This document shows positions 11,401 through 23,400 of a DNA stretch of 64,000 nucleotides, piece by piece. A program made the position numbers and the translations under genes. The stretch comes from Serinus canaria (Eukaryota > Chordata > Aves > Passeriformes > Fringillidae). The stretch is taken from positions 5,855,930-5,919,929 of the forward strand of contig NC_066337.1 in NCBI RefSeq assembly GCF_022539315.1. The letters run 5' to 3'. The notes under the pieces were generated by a model that saw nothing but the letters and a program-made list of their open reading frames with translations, ran no database searches and was not told where the DNA came from. Positions within the stretch are counted from its first letter, which is position 1. Every line of letters begins with the position of its first letter.

Positions 11401-14400
11401 ATTCTCTGGTGCCTGACCAAGGTGTGGCCCTGCTGACTGCCTCCTCTCTCACAACATCTGTCACAGCTCATCCCCTCTGATGATTTATACCTGTCTTCAA
11501 TCTGGCTGGGACAGAACAGAGTGAAAAATCTCCTGAGAGGTGACATCCACCTCATTTCTTTGGAAAGCAACCCCAAAAAACATTGCTTCAGCAGGAGGCT
11601 TTATAGAGAAATTGTTTGTTTCTTTATAAAAATACTCCTCACCACCCTCCTCACAGAGTTTCACCCTCCAAAGCAACTTAGGTCATCAATTTTGCAAGCA
11701 GGAGTTTGACAAAGGCTCCATTTTGCTGGGAATTGCATTCTAAGCTGGCATTTGCCCATGGCTCTCTCCTCCCTGCCCACTTCTGCAAACAGAAATCCCA
11801 GACTGCCCCAATCCCTCCCTCTCCAAAGTGCAAATCCTACCTGGAAGCATCAAGGAATGGCTTGTAGGCAATGGTCACCCACTCCTCTCTGTTGGAGGAG
11901 TACCTTGGCTCCCTGGGGGTCTCTGCTGCTGTGTCCAAGTCCACCAGGTAGTGGCACTTGGAGATGTCAATCTGCAGGGACACACAGACAGGGCTGGCTT
12001 TATTTCCTGGGGGTTTGGTTCTGTGCTCATCCACAGCAGCCCAAAGGGGGCTGCACTCCCAGCAGCAGCAGGTGAAATGCTTTGTGCAGGACACAGGTAA
12101 CAGAATTTGAAGGTTTTCAAGCAAAACCAGGAGGAATCCAGCAGGAGACCACTCTATGAAACCTCCTCCTTCCTGCTGGGAATCCTGTGTCTTCTCCTGC
12201 CTCACTCCCTCCAGCTCTTCCTTGAGGGATTTCAGCTCACTCTCCCACAAAATTTTACTGCCAACTTCCTTTGAGATCCCTTTTCTGAAGCACCTTTGGG
12301 GTTTAATGTAACAATTTAGGCTGGAAACAATTTAATTAGGTGGATAGCAGATGGCTCTGTGGCATCACAACTGAGTGGCAAATGAAATTACACCACAGGA
12401 AACGCAGCTCAGGATGCTGAATCCACGTCTTGCTCTGTGTGAGGGAACATTCCAGGCCCTGGGAGAGGCTCTGGCTCATTAGCAGAAGGACTCCCAAACC
12501 ACTAACCCAGTTTTTCTGGAAGTGATGTAGAATCATTCAGAGAAAGACAAGTTGCTGCCTCAAGGACCTCACTTGTCTCATCCTAAATGCTGCCCGGAAA
12601 GGGCTGGGACTCCAAATTCCAGGTGCAAGCCACGTTTCTCCTGTATTTTCACACGTTCCAGTGAAGCCAAGGATGACATTCCTCCTGCTCTGAGGGCCAA
12701 CAGCACCTCTGCATTGATCTGGGCATTTACACAAGGCTTGGGTGATGCACAGACCTTGAAATGAAAGAAAGGAACGAGTTCTACTGAACAAAGCTGCGAG
12801 GGATTTCTAAATTACATCCTCTCCTCTTCTGCTCCCCTTTCCTTTTCCTCCTCCCACTCTTTCTTTATTTGATACCACTGCTCTGCCAAGTGGAGGAGAG
12901 CTGGGTTGGATCCCATCCTGGCTGACAGGGGTGGGAACAGCCCAGAGCTGGAGCTAAGGGCACATCTGCTGCTGCCACGGGGTCTGGAGGGGGTCAGAAG
13001 TGAAGAGAAAGTGCTCAAAACCTCCTTTCTCTGAGGGCAGCTGCTGTTAGCAGCTTTCAGGCCTCATCTGCTGGTCCTGCTTGGATCTATCTTGGGAAGG
13101 AATAATATTCCTTATCTCTTTCTTAGCACTTTCAGAGGCAAATGCACCTCCCCAGCTGGGCAAGTGCAAGGTAAGTGCAGCTCGCTGTGATTAAGGAAAG
13201 AGAGATTGCAAAGCAAGATCAAATCACTCTTTCCCAGTGTCTCATAGCAACAGGAACACTGAGGTTCCCTCTTCCATTTCCAAGCAGAGCAGTAATAGAT
13301 ACTCACACCTGAAACAGTGGGATCACAGCCATTAAAGGTTTTATCCATGGCTCAGATAATCCTCTGAACCATTTGTTTTCTCCCCTTTAAATGACCAGCA
13401 GCCTCACGCTGTTTAGATTTATCCCCTCTCACACTCCTGTCCAGTTCTTACTAATTATTCTTCTACTTTTAAAAAAAATCTGAATATGCTCATGCTCATT
13501 AATCTGGGGAAAGATCTTGATCTCTTGGTGTAATTAGAGAGTTTTAAGCCCCTGTTTAATTTCTGATTTCTCAAGTCCTAGGCCCTTGAGCTTGCATGAG
13601 AAAGTACAAAGTTGTAGGGTGACATTAAGGAACAAGCATGAAACAAAAGTGTGTTTTGCTCTATTAGTCACTTGCTCTATTAGTCACAGGCTGGAGCAGC
13701 CAGCTGTCTGTGCTAAAAATAAGCCCCAGTTAAAGATTTCATAAATTAAATGCACTGCAGCAGACAGCTCCTCTCAGGTGGGAACACGCCTCCTTCCCAT
13801 TTCCAGTAACTGCATAATGAGCCTCAAAATAAGAATTTTAACCCAGAAGACTGCCAAGATTGAACCTGTCAGTCATTTTAAACATGCTAGCTAGCAATGC
13901 TTTTAAGACATTCCTATCTGTGCACTGGTTTAGTTTAGTTCAACCAGGAAATAAATCAATAATACCAATACACATTATCTTAGCAGAGTCCCACTAATGC
14001 AATTCAGTTCCAAATTAAGTTCCTCCTCCTCAGTTGAAAATATGATGAATAGTTTTATATTTAAAAAGAAATAAAAGAGGAAAATTTCAATTCCTGCTCA
14101 GTGACAAATATCTTCTGTGGGGGACTTCAAATTACTCATTCCTGTGATCACATTAACACACTACACTAAACCCAAAACTGCAATAATTAGGAGTTCTTAC
14201 TTCTGCTGCTTCTTTTATTATCATTATGTCTTCAAACTGGCAGATGAAAGGCAAACAGAAGCCACTCACAAGAATGGGGAGATTTCCAAGTGCTGCAGAG
14301 AGACCAGTTGTGCTCTGGAACTCCCCAGGAAGCAGAAATGGGGAGAGGCATTGCAATAATTTCAATTACCCAGCGAGGTAAGGGAAAGAAAGCAGGAACA

Positions 14401-17400
14401 AATCCTTACATATCGAGATGGCTCCTCCTTGTTCTGGTCGTTCATGTCTGCAGGAATGATCCTGGTGGCCAAGGGCCCCTTGGCAAAGGGTTTGGGCAGC
14501 TGGCCCCGGAATTCTGACAGGATGAACTGGAGCTGCCAGCTGCAGAGAGCAGGGAGAACAGTGTGTGAGAGCCCCAAAACCAGAACCATGGACCCCATTC
14601 CCAGGAACACCAGGGATTCCCAGGAACCTGTGGCCAGTGTGCTCATCAAAAACCTCCAGAATCCTTTATTTGGGTACTTTTGAGCACCAAAACCAGAACC
14701 AAGGACTCCATCCCCAGGAACACCAGGGATTCCCAGGAACCTGTGGCCACTGTGCTCATCAAAAACTTCCAGAATCCTTTATCTGGGCACTCTAGCAGTG
14801 TTTGTGACCCTGCTGGTGACAGCAGAGATCCAAGGGGGAGGGCTCCCCACACCCGTGACCGTGCCCCTCGTCACCCACCTGCCCTGCGTGCACCTTCCCC
14901 AGGGCAGCACTCACTTGTCAGGCAGCAGGAAGCTGCTGGGGAACCTGTGCCACTCCTTTCCCACACAGACATGGACTGGCCTCCCCTCTGGCACCGTGTG
15001 GATGCTGGGGTCAGTGGCAATCCTGTGGAATTCAGGGTACAGGTCCAGGGGCCCGTGGTAGCCTGTGGGAGGCAGAAAACCATCATTAAGGGTAAAGTAA
15101 GAGGGGTATTTAATCAAAGCCTACAAAAATTGTTCCCAGGATAAATTTTTCACTGGTAACTCAGTGAATAAATGAACTGGACTGTGTCAAGAAGTGGCTG
15201 CATTCAAAGCTTCCCCTCTTACCCTTGGTGCCCCTGGCAATTTTATTCACATTTCCCTGTCCTGGCTGTCAATGGCCACCAAAACCCAAAAAATTAATGA
15301 TGAGGTGGGAAGGCTTTGATTCCATCTCCACTTACGACTCATGCACCTAATTCCAGTTTTACACAGGAAAATGCTTTTCCAGGTGGGATTATCTATTTGA
15401 AAGCTGAAGTATCTGCTTGAATACCAGTCGGGTTTTAGATCAGTGGAGTTTACTGGTGGAAGGTGAAGAGGATTTTTAAGTGATGTAATTCTGTATGTAT
15501 GAATTCCCATCCATCCATACATATAGATGAATGTATAATTAATAATTAATTAATGGTGACCAGCAGAACTTATTCCTTCCCCTGCAGCAACAACACCCAA
15601 ACTTCTCAAGGACAAACTTCTCAATAAACTACACTGCCTGCAGGACACAGGTAACAGAATTTGAAGGTTTTCAAGCAAAACCTTTGTGGGGGAATCCAGC
15701 AGGAGACCACACTATGAAACCTCCTCCTTCCTGCTGGGAATCCTGTGTCTTCTCCTGCCTCACTCCCTCCAGCTCTTCCTTGAGGGATTTCAGCTCACTC
15801 TCCCAACTCCCTTGGCCGTGCTTGAGATCCCTTTTCTGCAGCACAACTTCTGCAGCCCTGAGCCAAGAGCCAGGAGGGCAGAGGGCAAATGTGAAACACC
15901 AACCTTTGAACAAGGCAACAGAGCGTGACAGTGACAAAAGGCCAAAGAGGAGGACAGTCCCCAGGGCCAGCCAGTTGGAGGACACTGTGTAGTGCTCCAG
16001 GCGGTAGCGCTGGAAGATGAAGTGGTAACATTTCTCAGGGAAGAGATTAAAAAAAAGAGAGACAATACGAAGTTACTCCAACTCTGATCCATTCAGCAAA
16101 ATTCTCATTTTTCATAAAGCTCTCACAACAGTGTATCCCCCACCAGATTTTTAAATTCAGAGCCACCAAAATGCACAGAAACTCCTGGGGTTTAGTCATA
16201 TTTAAGTGATAATTTGGGTATTTCAGCTCTTTTCCCTAGGAAGGCCTCTGGACCTAAAGTGCTCTCTCAGGGGCTCCAGCTGGGCTGTTCCCAGGTGAAC
16301 CAGGGTCCTTTTCAGAAGTTCCTGCACACTCACCTGATTTTCCATGCTGGGCTGAATTGCCTAACACGAGCTCCATGACCCAGATTTCCAGAGTGACCTC
16401 TGGCTGTTTACCCTGCCTGCACAAACCACAGCTTTGAAGTGAATAAAACACCACAGAGCACATTCTGCATCCAGCTTTGAACACAAGTCACTCTGAAACT
16501 GATGAAAGAAAAACTGATAAAAAGAAAAAAATTACAAAAGAAAGGTGCTTTAGGTTTGTTTTTTTTTTTTTCCAATTAAAAAGCCTTTCTGGGAATAGCC
16601 AGGAGGAAATACATCCAGTCCTTGCCTTGGTCCCTCCCTGCTGTTCTGCAGGAGTGCTTATTCACTCCCTACCCTCAGCTGGTTTCTGTTTCTCTTGTCC
16701 TGTTTGCATTTTTCTCAGAACATCCACTCAGTTTGGAGGGGGAGAGTGACAAGCTTGTCCTGCTGGTGGGCAATCAGTTCCAGATTCTCAGCTGGATGCT
16801 CCACACTGGGCAAAATGTCATCAAACAGTGGCAAAGTATGCAAGAAATGTACACCAAACTTTCCTCAAGCCATAGTTGCAATAAAAATAAATGAACATTG
16901 CTCTGTGATGTTCTGAGAGCACAGAGGAATTCTCAGTCAGAGCCAGAAAATTGGTGACATTCCCAGCTGGATCCTGTGTGAGGGCAAGGACTGGAACTCC
17001 TCTGGGAGTGGTGGAGATCCAGAGTGAGAACAGGGGAAGGATGAGGGGCTGAGGGTGGGCAGGAACTCCAGCAGTGCTGCCCAGCAGGACAGAGGAGGAG
17101 CAGCAGGGACTCCTGGCTGCATTCCTGAGCCTTTTTAACAGCAGGAGATGAATAATTCTGAGCTTTGGGAAGGTTTACCTCAGTCTGTATCAGTGCTTTG
17201 CTCTCTGAAGTGTTTCAAGTGATGTTTACTAAACATCCAGGTTTTGGCTCTTCCAAATGTTCAGTGCAATTCCCAACATTTAAATGAGATCCTTTTGCCT
17301 TTTTTCAGCCCAGTGAGGGAGGGATTCCTTCTGAGACACATCAAAATGCATTGCTGCCCTCAGAGCTGAGCAGCCAAGGAGGCACAGCTCCATCAGCAGG

Positions 17401-20400
17401 TTACTGAACCCTCAGGAACCTCTTGGATTTTGGTGGTGTTGGCACTAGAGCACCACAACTCCAGGAACTCCCACTTGGGACTGGAGATCAACTCAAAGTC
17501 ATCATGAAATAACAGCTGGGAAATATTCTCAGCTCTTCATTAAAAACCACTAGAATTTACCTGAAGAGCAGAGAGAGCCACAGCACCAGAGAGACAGATG
17601 AGGGGGTAGATGGGGAAGAGAAACCTCTCTTCTTTGTGGGGCTGGCTGAAGAAAATCAGGATCCAGATGTACATGGGAGCCAGGGTCAGCCAGTAGGGAC
17701 GGCCCAGATTCTGAACTGGAAGAAACAAAACCTCAGCAAAGGAGAATTCCTTCTCTCACACCCAGAGCCCACTCTGGAGACCCAAACACGCCCTGTCCTG
17801 AGCAACCCTGGTGCTAAAACCCAGGTAACACACCCAGCCAGCCAGCAGGGCATTTTCCTCAGAGGATTTTTGCAGATTCCTACAATCCTGACAATCCCAA
17901 AGGCCTTAGGAAGAGCAAAAGCAGAAAAGAAGTGTTAGTGGATCCAACAAGACACAAAAGCCATCAGGAACTGCCAGGTCTGAGGAGGCAGACAGGAGTG
18001 CTGGGTTTCCTGCTGGGCACTGCACACACAAAGATCAGAAAGGGCCTCCTCAGGAGCTCCCCTTCCCCTCCCAGATGGTTGTTTGGAGCCTGAAGTTTGC
18101 CCAGCCTTCATTGCCTCATTACAAAAATAACACCAGGAGAGGTCTCCCAGGCGCCTTCTGCTCAACAGAGGAAATAACTGATTCAAAAATAACAACAATT
18201 ACCCTGAATTTCAGTCGCACTGAGGAGGGCTCCTCACTGCCTGACAATTTTCAGTCCTTTCCTACCCCTTGCTACTCCCAACAGCAGAGTTAAGCAATTA
18301 AGCCAACGGCATTTCACAGACAATAAGAACAAAGCACTTGGCAGAGTCCTCCTGCTGTTGAGTACAAGAACACCAAGGGAACAGCAGGAAATCTTGCATT
18401 TACAGGAGCTCCTACTGAGCTTTTACTGCTTTCTGAGAGTTTGTCACTCACAGCCAAGGAACAGACATAAGCAAACACCCCTTAACATACATTTTCATCG
18501 AGGATTGTGTTACTGTTTGGTGTAGGCAGTAAAAAAAACAGAGAGAGCAAAGCACTGACTGGACTGATGAATCTGGAGGCTGCTGCTGAGCCTTGGTGAA
18601 TTTTCCTTAGGAAAACAGCAGAAAGGAATTTACACTTCCCCTCTGCAGTCACTTACAAGCGTCATGTGCTCAAACTGATGTAATTTTATTCAAGAAAAAG
18701 CCCACTGTGAAGTAGGGAATGTTCTGGTTCCTCTTTTTTTTGTTTTTTTTTTTTTAACTCTCAGAGTATCCACACCCATGGGGACACTTCCCAGAGCAGG
18801 GCTCAGTCCTGGCAGCTGAAAAACCCACAGTGCCCAGAACAGTCCAGCTGCAATCCCAAAAGGTTTCGACCTATTTCCAGTTGCAGACAAGATGGGAACA
18901 ACACCAGGTTCAGCTTCTTCCCCCTTCAGGATTACTGACTGGGCCTTCCCTGATGCATTAAATGTCACAATGAAGCTTAGGAACCACACACCTTGTTAGC
19001 CTTGCTTTTTCAAACACATTTTTCCTCTTGAGGTGGAGGCAAGGAACAATCCTGAACCCTAACGAGCTCCAGGAAGGTTCCTGGTGCTCCAAAGGCTCTC
19101 ACTGCTCCCAGTTTCACTTCCAGTGAGGAAAAGCTGCTCTTTGGCAGGCAAACCCTGCACTCACCACGGAATTTCTGCAGCAGGCACTCCATCAGACAGG
19201 TTAGAGGCAGCACGAGCAGGGCCAGCACAAAAACCACATTGAAATTCAGAAAGCCATTGATGAAATAGAAGTACCAGGGTTCTGTACCTAAAGGGTGAGA
19301 AAAAAGGAAAGAAGAGGTTTGAAACACAGGCATGAGTGGATGGAGCAGCAGCTTTGGCCCTTCTTTGCCTGACACAGCCCACCAGAGTACCTCACACCTG
19401 CCCAAGACACTTCACTGTCTTCCTGCTCAGAAATGATTTTTCTCCGTATTTTTTTCACTGGGGTGAAAAATAGTCAGTATTACACCTGGTCCTCATGAGT
19501 CCCAGAGCACTCCAACAGGCAGCAGAGCTCTGTGACAGAGCCCAGCCCTGCATTCAGAGGGACAGCAAGGGAGCAGAGGGGGAAACTCGGAAAACTGGGA
19601 AATTTGACCCCAAATTCATTCTTTCTTTCTAACTGCAGAGGAGTCACACAAAACCTCACAGTGCCATGTAAATCTGGAGTTAGGATGTTCATTCTGGGTT
19701 GGCAGGAGCAGAAAAGGTACCAAAAAGGATTAGGAAGGAAAGGAGTTTGTATTCTCACTTCACCCCAACACAGACTCTGCCACTAAGTGCTGGGTTTGGT
19801 CCCTCCTTTCACTCAGCACTGTTTAAATGTCCCAAATTCAGCCTGTTCTGACACCATCAGGAGCCAGGCAGCTCTGCCTCCACACTTAGGAGCTGGCTGC
19901 AAGCTCTGGAGGATGTAAACTGAAAGAAACTCCAGTCCAACTGTCATTTATTTAGACTCTTAATTCAGGATGCTTAAAGCCCTTAACAATGAGGAATGCC
20001 AGTTCCTCTCCACACATTTCCCACTCTCTCAGTGTGATTAGCTCAATCAGCCAGTAAATGACACGCGGGGGCTTTAATCACTGCACTGTTGTGACATGTG
20101 TCACATGCCACAGCAATTTCCTGCAATCAGAGCCACTTACATCGGGTCCGTGTTGAAATTAATCAGACAACTGAATAGCAGCAAGGAAAACCCGAGAGCT
20201 CTGCAGCTCCTGCAGCTAAAAAAAGGGGAGAAGCTGCACTGGGGATGTCACAAACCTGGCACTGGAGTCACTGCCTGGCCCAGCAGCTTGGGTTTATAGA
20301 GGAAACCCTGAGTTATTAGCTCTGAAAGCAAACAGCAATTATATAAATAAGTTCTAAACCTTTGAAGGATAAGTCCAGGGACCATCCTGTCGCCTTTCTG

Positions 20401-23400
20401 GCTGCGATGGAAAGCAAAGGGAATTCACCCTGAATTCACCTCTCTCTGCCCTGGATTCAGATTTGGCAGCCTGGGGGTCAGGAGTGAAGGACACTCCGTG
20501 AAACACAACTCCTCCACAATGCAAACACAGCCCAGATAACTCTGCTAATAAACAGAGCAGCTGCTCTGAAGCACAGCTTTCACCAAAAAAATTAAAAAAG
20601 CTCCTCGCTCACATTTTTTTGCAGTGTGACTGAATTGCCCAGAAAAAAACAAGCACTGGAGCCTCCCCTCCTTCTCCAATGGGGGATTTTCTTCTCTGTG
20701 AGAGGCTAAAAAAAAAAAAAAAAGGGGGAAAAAAGAGAAGAGAACAGTGCACAGCAGGCAAAGAGCAGCAGGCTGGCTCAGCGGTGACGCAGCCATTCAG
20801 AGGCACTCAGGCTCAAAGCCTCCCAGGGCAAAAGGGATTTTATTCCTCTTATCCACATGGCTCAAGGTGAACTGAGACAGAACTGCAGCCTCAAAAAGGA
20901 ATGACCCCACTGCAGGAGAGCAGTCCTGGCCCAGAACATCATCCTTGAAGCAGGGAGGGGCACTGAGAACTCTCCGTGCTCAGGGTAATGGGAATATGAG
21001 AATGTTCCTGCAAGGATCCACATCCCAGAGCTGGGCAGGTGTGGGATCCAGGACACAGACTGCTGAAAGCAGTGGGGAAGGAACACCCAGGCAGCTCCTG
21101 GCACACTGGTTCCATGGGGAAAAGCAGTTGGAAGCTCTGTCAGAACCCAGTGAGAAAATGCTTTGAACTTTGAGGTCTGGGAATGGTCCCAGGAGCAATT
21201 CCAGAACTCAAACTCAGGAGTGAATCAAATTTAGCCACACTGCACCTTGACCACAGGAATGGTGAGGGCAGCTCAGGCCAGAGCAGGGGAGCTGTGAAAG
21301 AGCTTTAGGACAAGGAGCCCCACCCTGGGCTGAAGCCTGAGTGCAGGAACTGCAGCTGGCAAGCAGTAACTAAGCTGCAATAATTTGGTCATGAGTCACA
21401 GCCCTCGTTCTGATTCAGTGCTGCTACAATGAACAGTCTGCTCGCTGCAGCTCGTTTATTCTCACTCTGCTCAGGAAGCAGGGCTCTGCAGAGAAAGGTG
21501 CCACAGGAGCAGCTCCAGCACCTTCCACCCAAGCTGAATAAAGCTTCCCAAAGTGGGACAAAGCTCTGGTCACAAATTAAGTACACAAAAACACCCCAAA
21601 GCCTCAGAAACAGAGATATACTCTTGGCAGCTATTTCCCTTGGCTGTAGAAACCTAACCACTCCAGGGAAATATTAATTGCACAGACAATATTTATGTAG
21701 AGGGAGCATATTGCTAAAGACAGAGGGAAAAAAAATTAATTGAATCTTGCCTCAAAAATACTGCAGTGCTTACACTGGAGATGATCTGGGCTGGTGACTC
21801 TGCCCCCATCATGTGAACGTTGGGAAATCCCAGCTTCCAGAGCCAAGAGGGATTGGCCAGCCTTTCATCTCCCCTGGCAGTGTTATTTTTCCCCAGTGTT
21901 TTGAAGCTCTCTAAACACACAGCGTTGTCCTGACCACACTGCATTAAAGAGCAATTCCAGGCAGGCTCCTTTACTAGCCCGAGGATGTTGTATGAATGTC
22001 ACTGTGAATAAAACTCTTCAGGACAGATTGGTCCCTGGAGGCCTCTGGAAACAACTCATGCACCAGTGTGGAAAAGGTCAGGCACAAGGCCCTGCCAAAA
22101 CCTATCAGAGACAGAGCCTGGAGTTTACTTACACAAAACTCCCAGCCCCACACTTCAGAGCCTTCCTGCAGAGGCCAAGAGCCGTGGCAGAGCAGCTGCT
22201 GTCCTGCTGTGCCAGGCACAAGTGACAAATCAGCACTCAGCACCACCCAGAGCAGCCCCTCAACCCAAGCAGAGAAAGCCTTGCTGCTGCTCCCCACTGC
22301 TGAGCCCTCCTGGAACAGCTCCTCTGGTCTCACACAGACACAGAGATGCTGCAGGCATGCCTTGGTCTCTGCCAGCCCTTCTGAAGCCCTGCTAGAAATC
22401 AACTTCCAGCTCTAGAAGTGCAGGACAGAAAGAAGAGTGGATTCCACACCATTCCTCACTTTCCTGAAGTTCTGCAGCCTGACTGTGAGGAGCAGCAGCC
22501 AGGAACAAGATTCAAGCTGACAAACACACACAGGCCACTGGTGCCAGCCAGTGAGACACCTCCTGGCAGCTTCTCAGGAGGGGAAAGTGAACAAAAGCAG
22601 CCCTGGAGGAAAGCAGCAGAGCATTGCCAGCTCGACAGAGACATCCCGTGTCCAGAAGCAGCAGCTGCAGCCCCTGGAGCTGGCAGGAACAGAAGGTGGC
22701 AGCTGCTTTTGCTGTAGGGCACGGCACAAAAAGCACTGCCAGCCACAGGGCAGCCAGAAAACCTGGGGCTGCCTCCCTGGCTTGTCATCCCAAACTCACC
22801 ATAGAGATCAGGCCCATGGGGGGTGAAGACGTTGTACAAAACGATGTTGAGAGGTGCCACCACCAGCTTGCCATAGTAATAGCTGTCCACCACCACCAAG
22901 GGCACCTGGGGGAAAGCAGATTTTGGTTAAAGTGCCAGCAGCTCCAGTAGGTTTTCCTAAAGGAACTCATCCCTTCTGCTGCCATCCATTCCCTCTTTGT
23001 GTTGTGGCAGACACTCACCAAAAACAGGATCAAGGACACCACACACCAGTTCAGGAAACTTTTCCACCTCTTCTTCAGGATCAACAAGTCAAAGGCAATA
23101 GGAAGCCTGCAGGAGAGACCAGCTGTCAGCTGGAGGCTTTGGGAACCCCACTGCAGCTCCTGCTGCTCCTTCAAAGCAAGAGACAGAGCCACCACTTCAC
23201 TGCCTCTGCTCCTCCTCCAGATTCATCATCCAGCTCAGGTTTTACCCAAATTAATGCCAGGAAATCTGCCCAACCTGAGTTGTGAAGGCTGTAGCACTGA
23301 TCCTGGGCTAAGCTGGCAGCTCAGTGCCTGCTGGTTCTCCCCAGGCAGGTGAAAAGCACCTGAGAAAGGGCAGGAAGTGCTCCTTACCCCAGAGCTGCGC

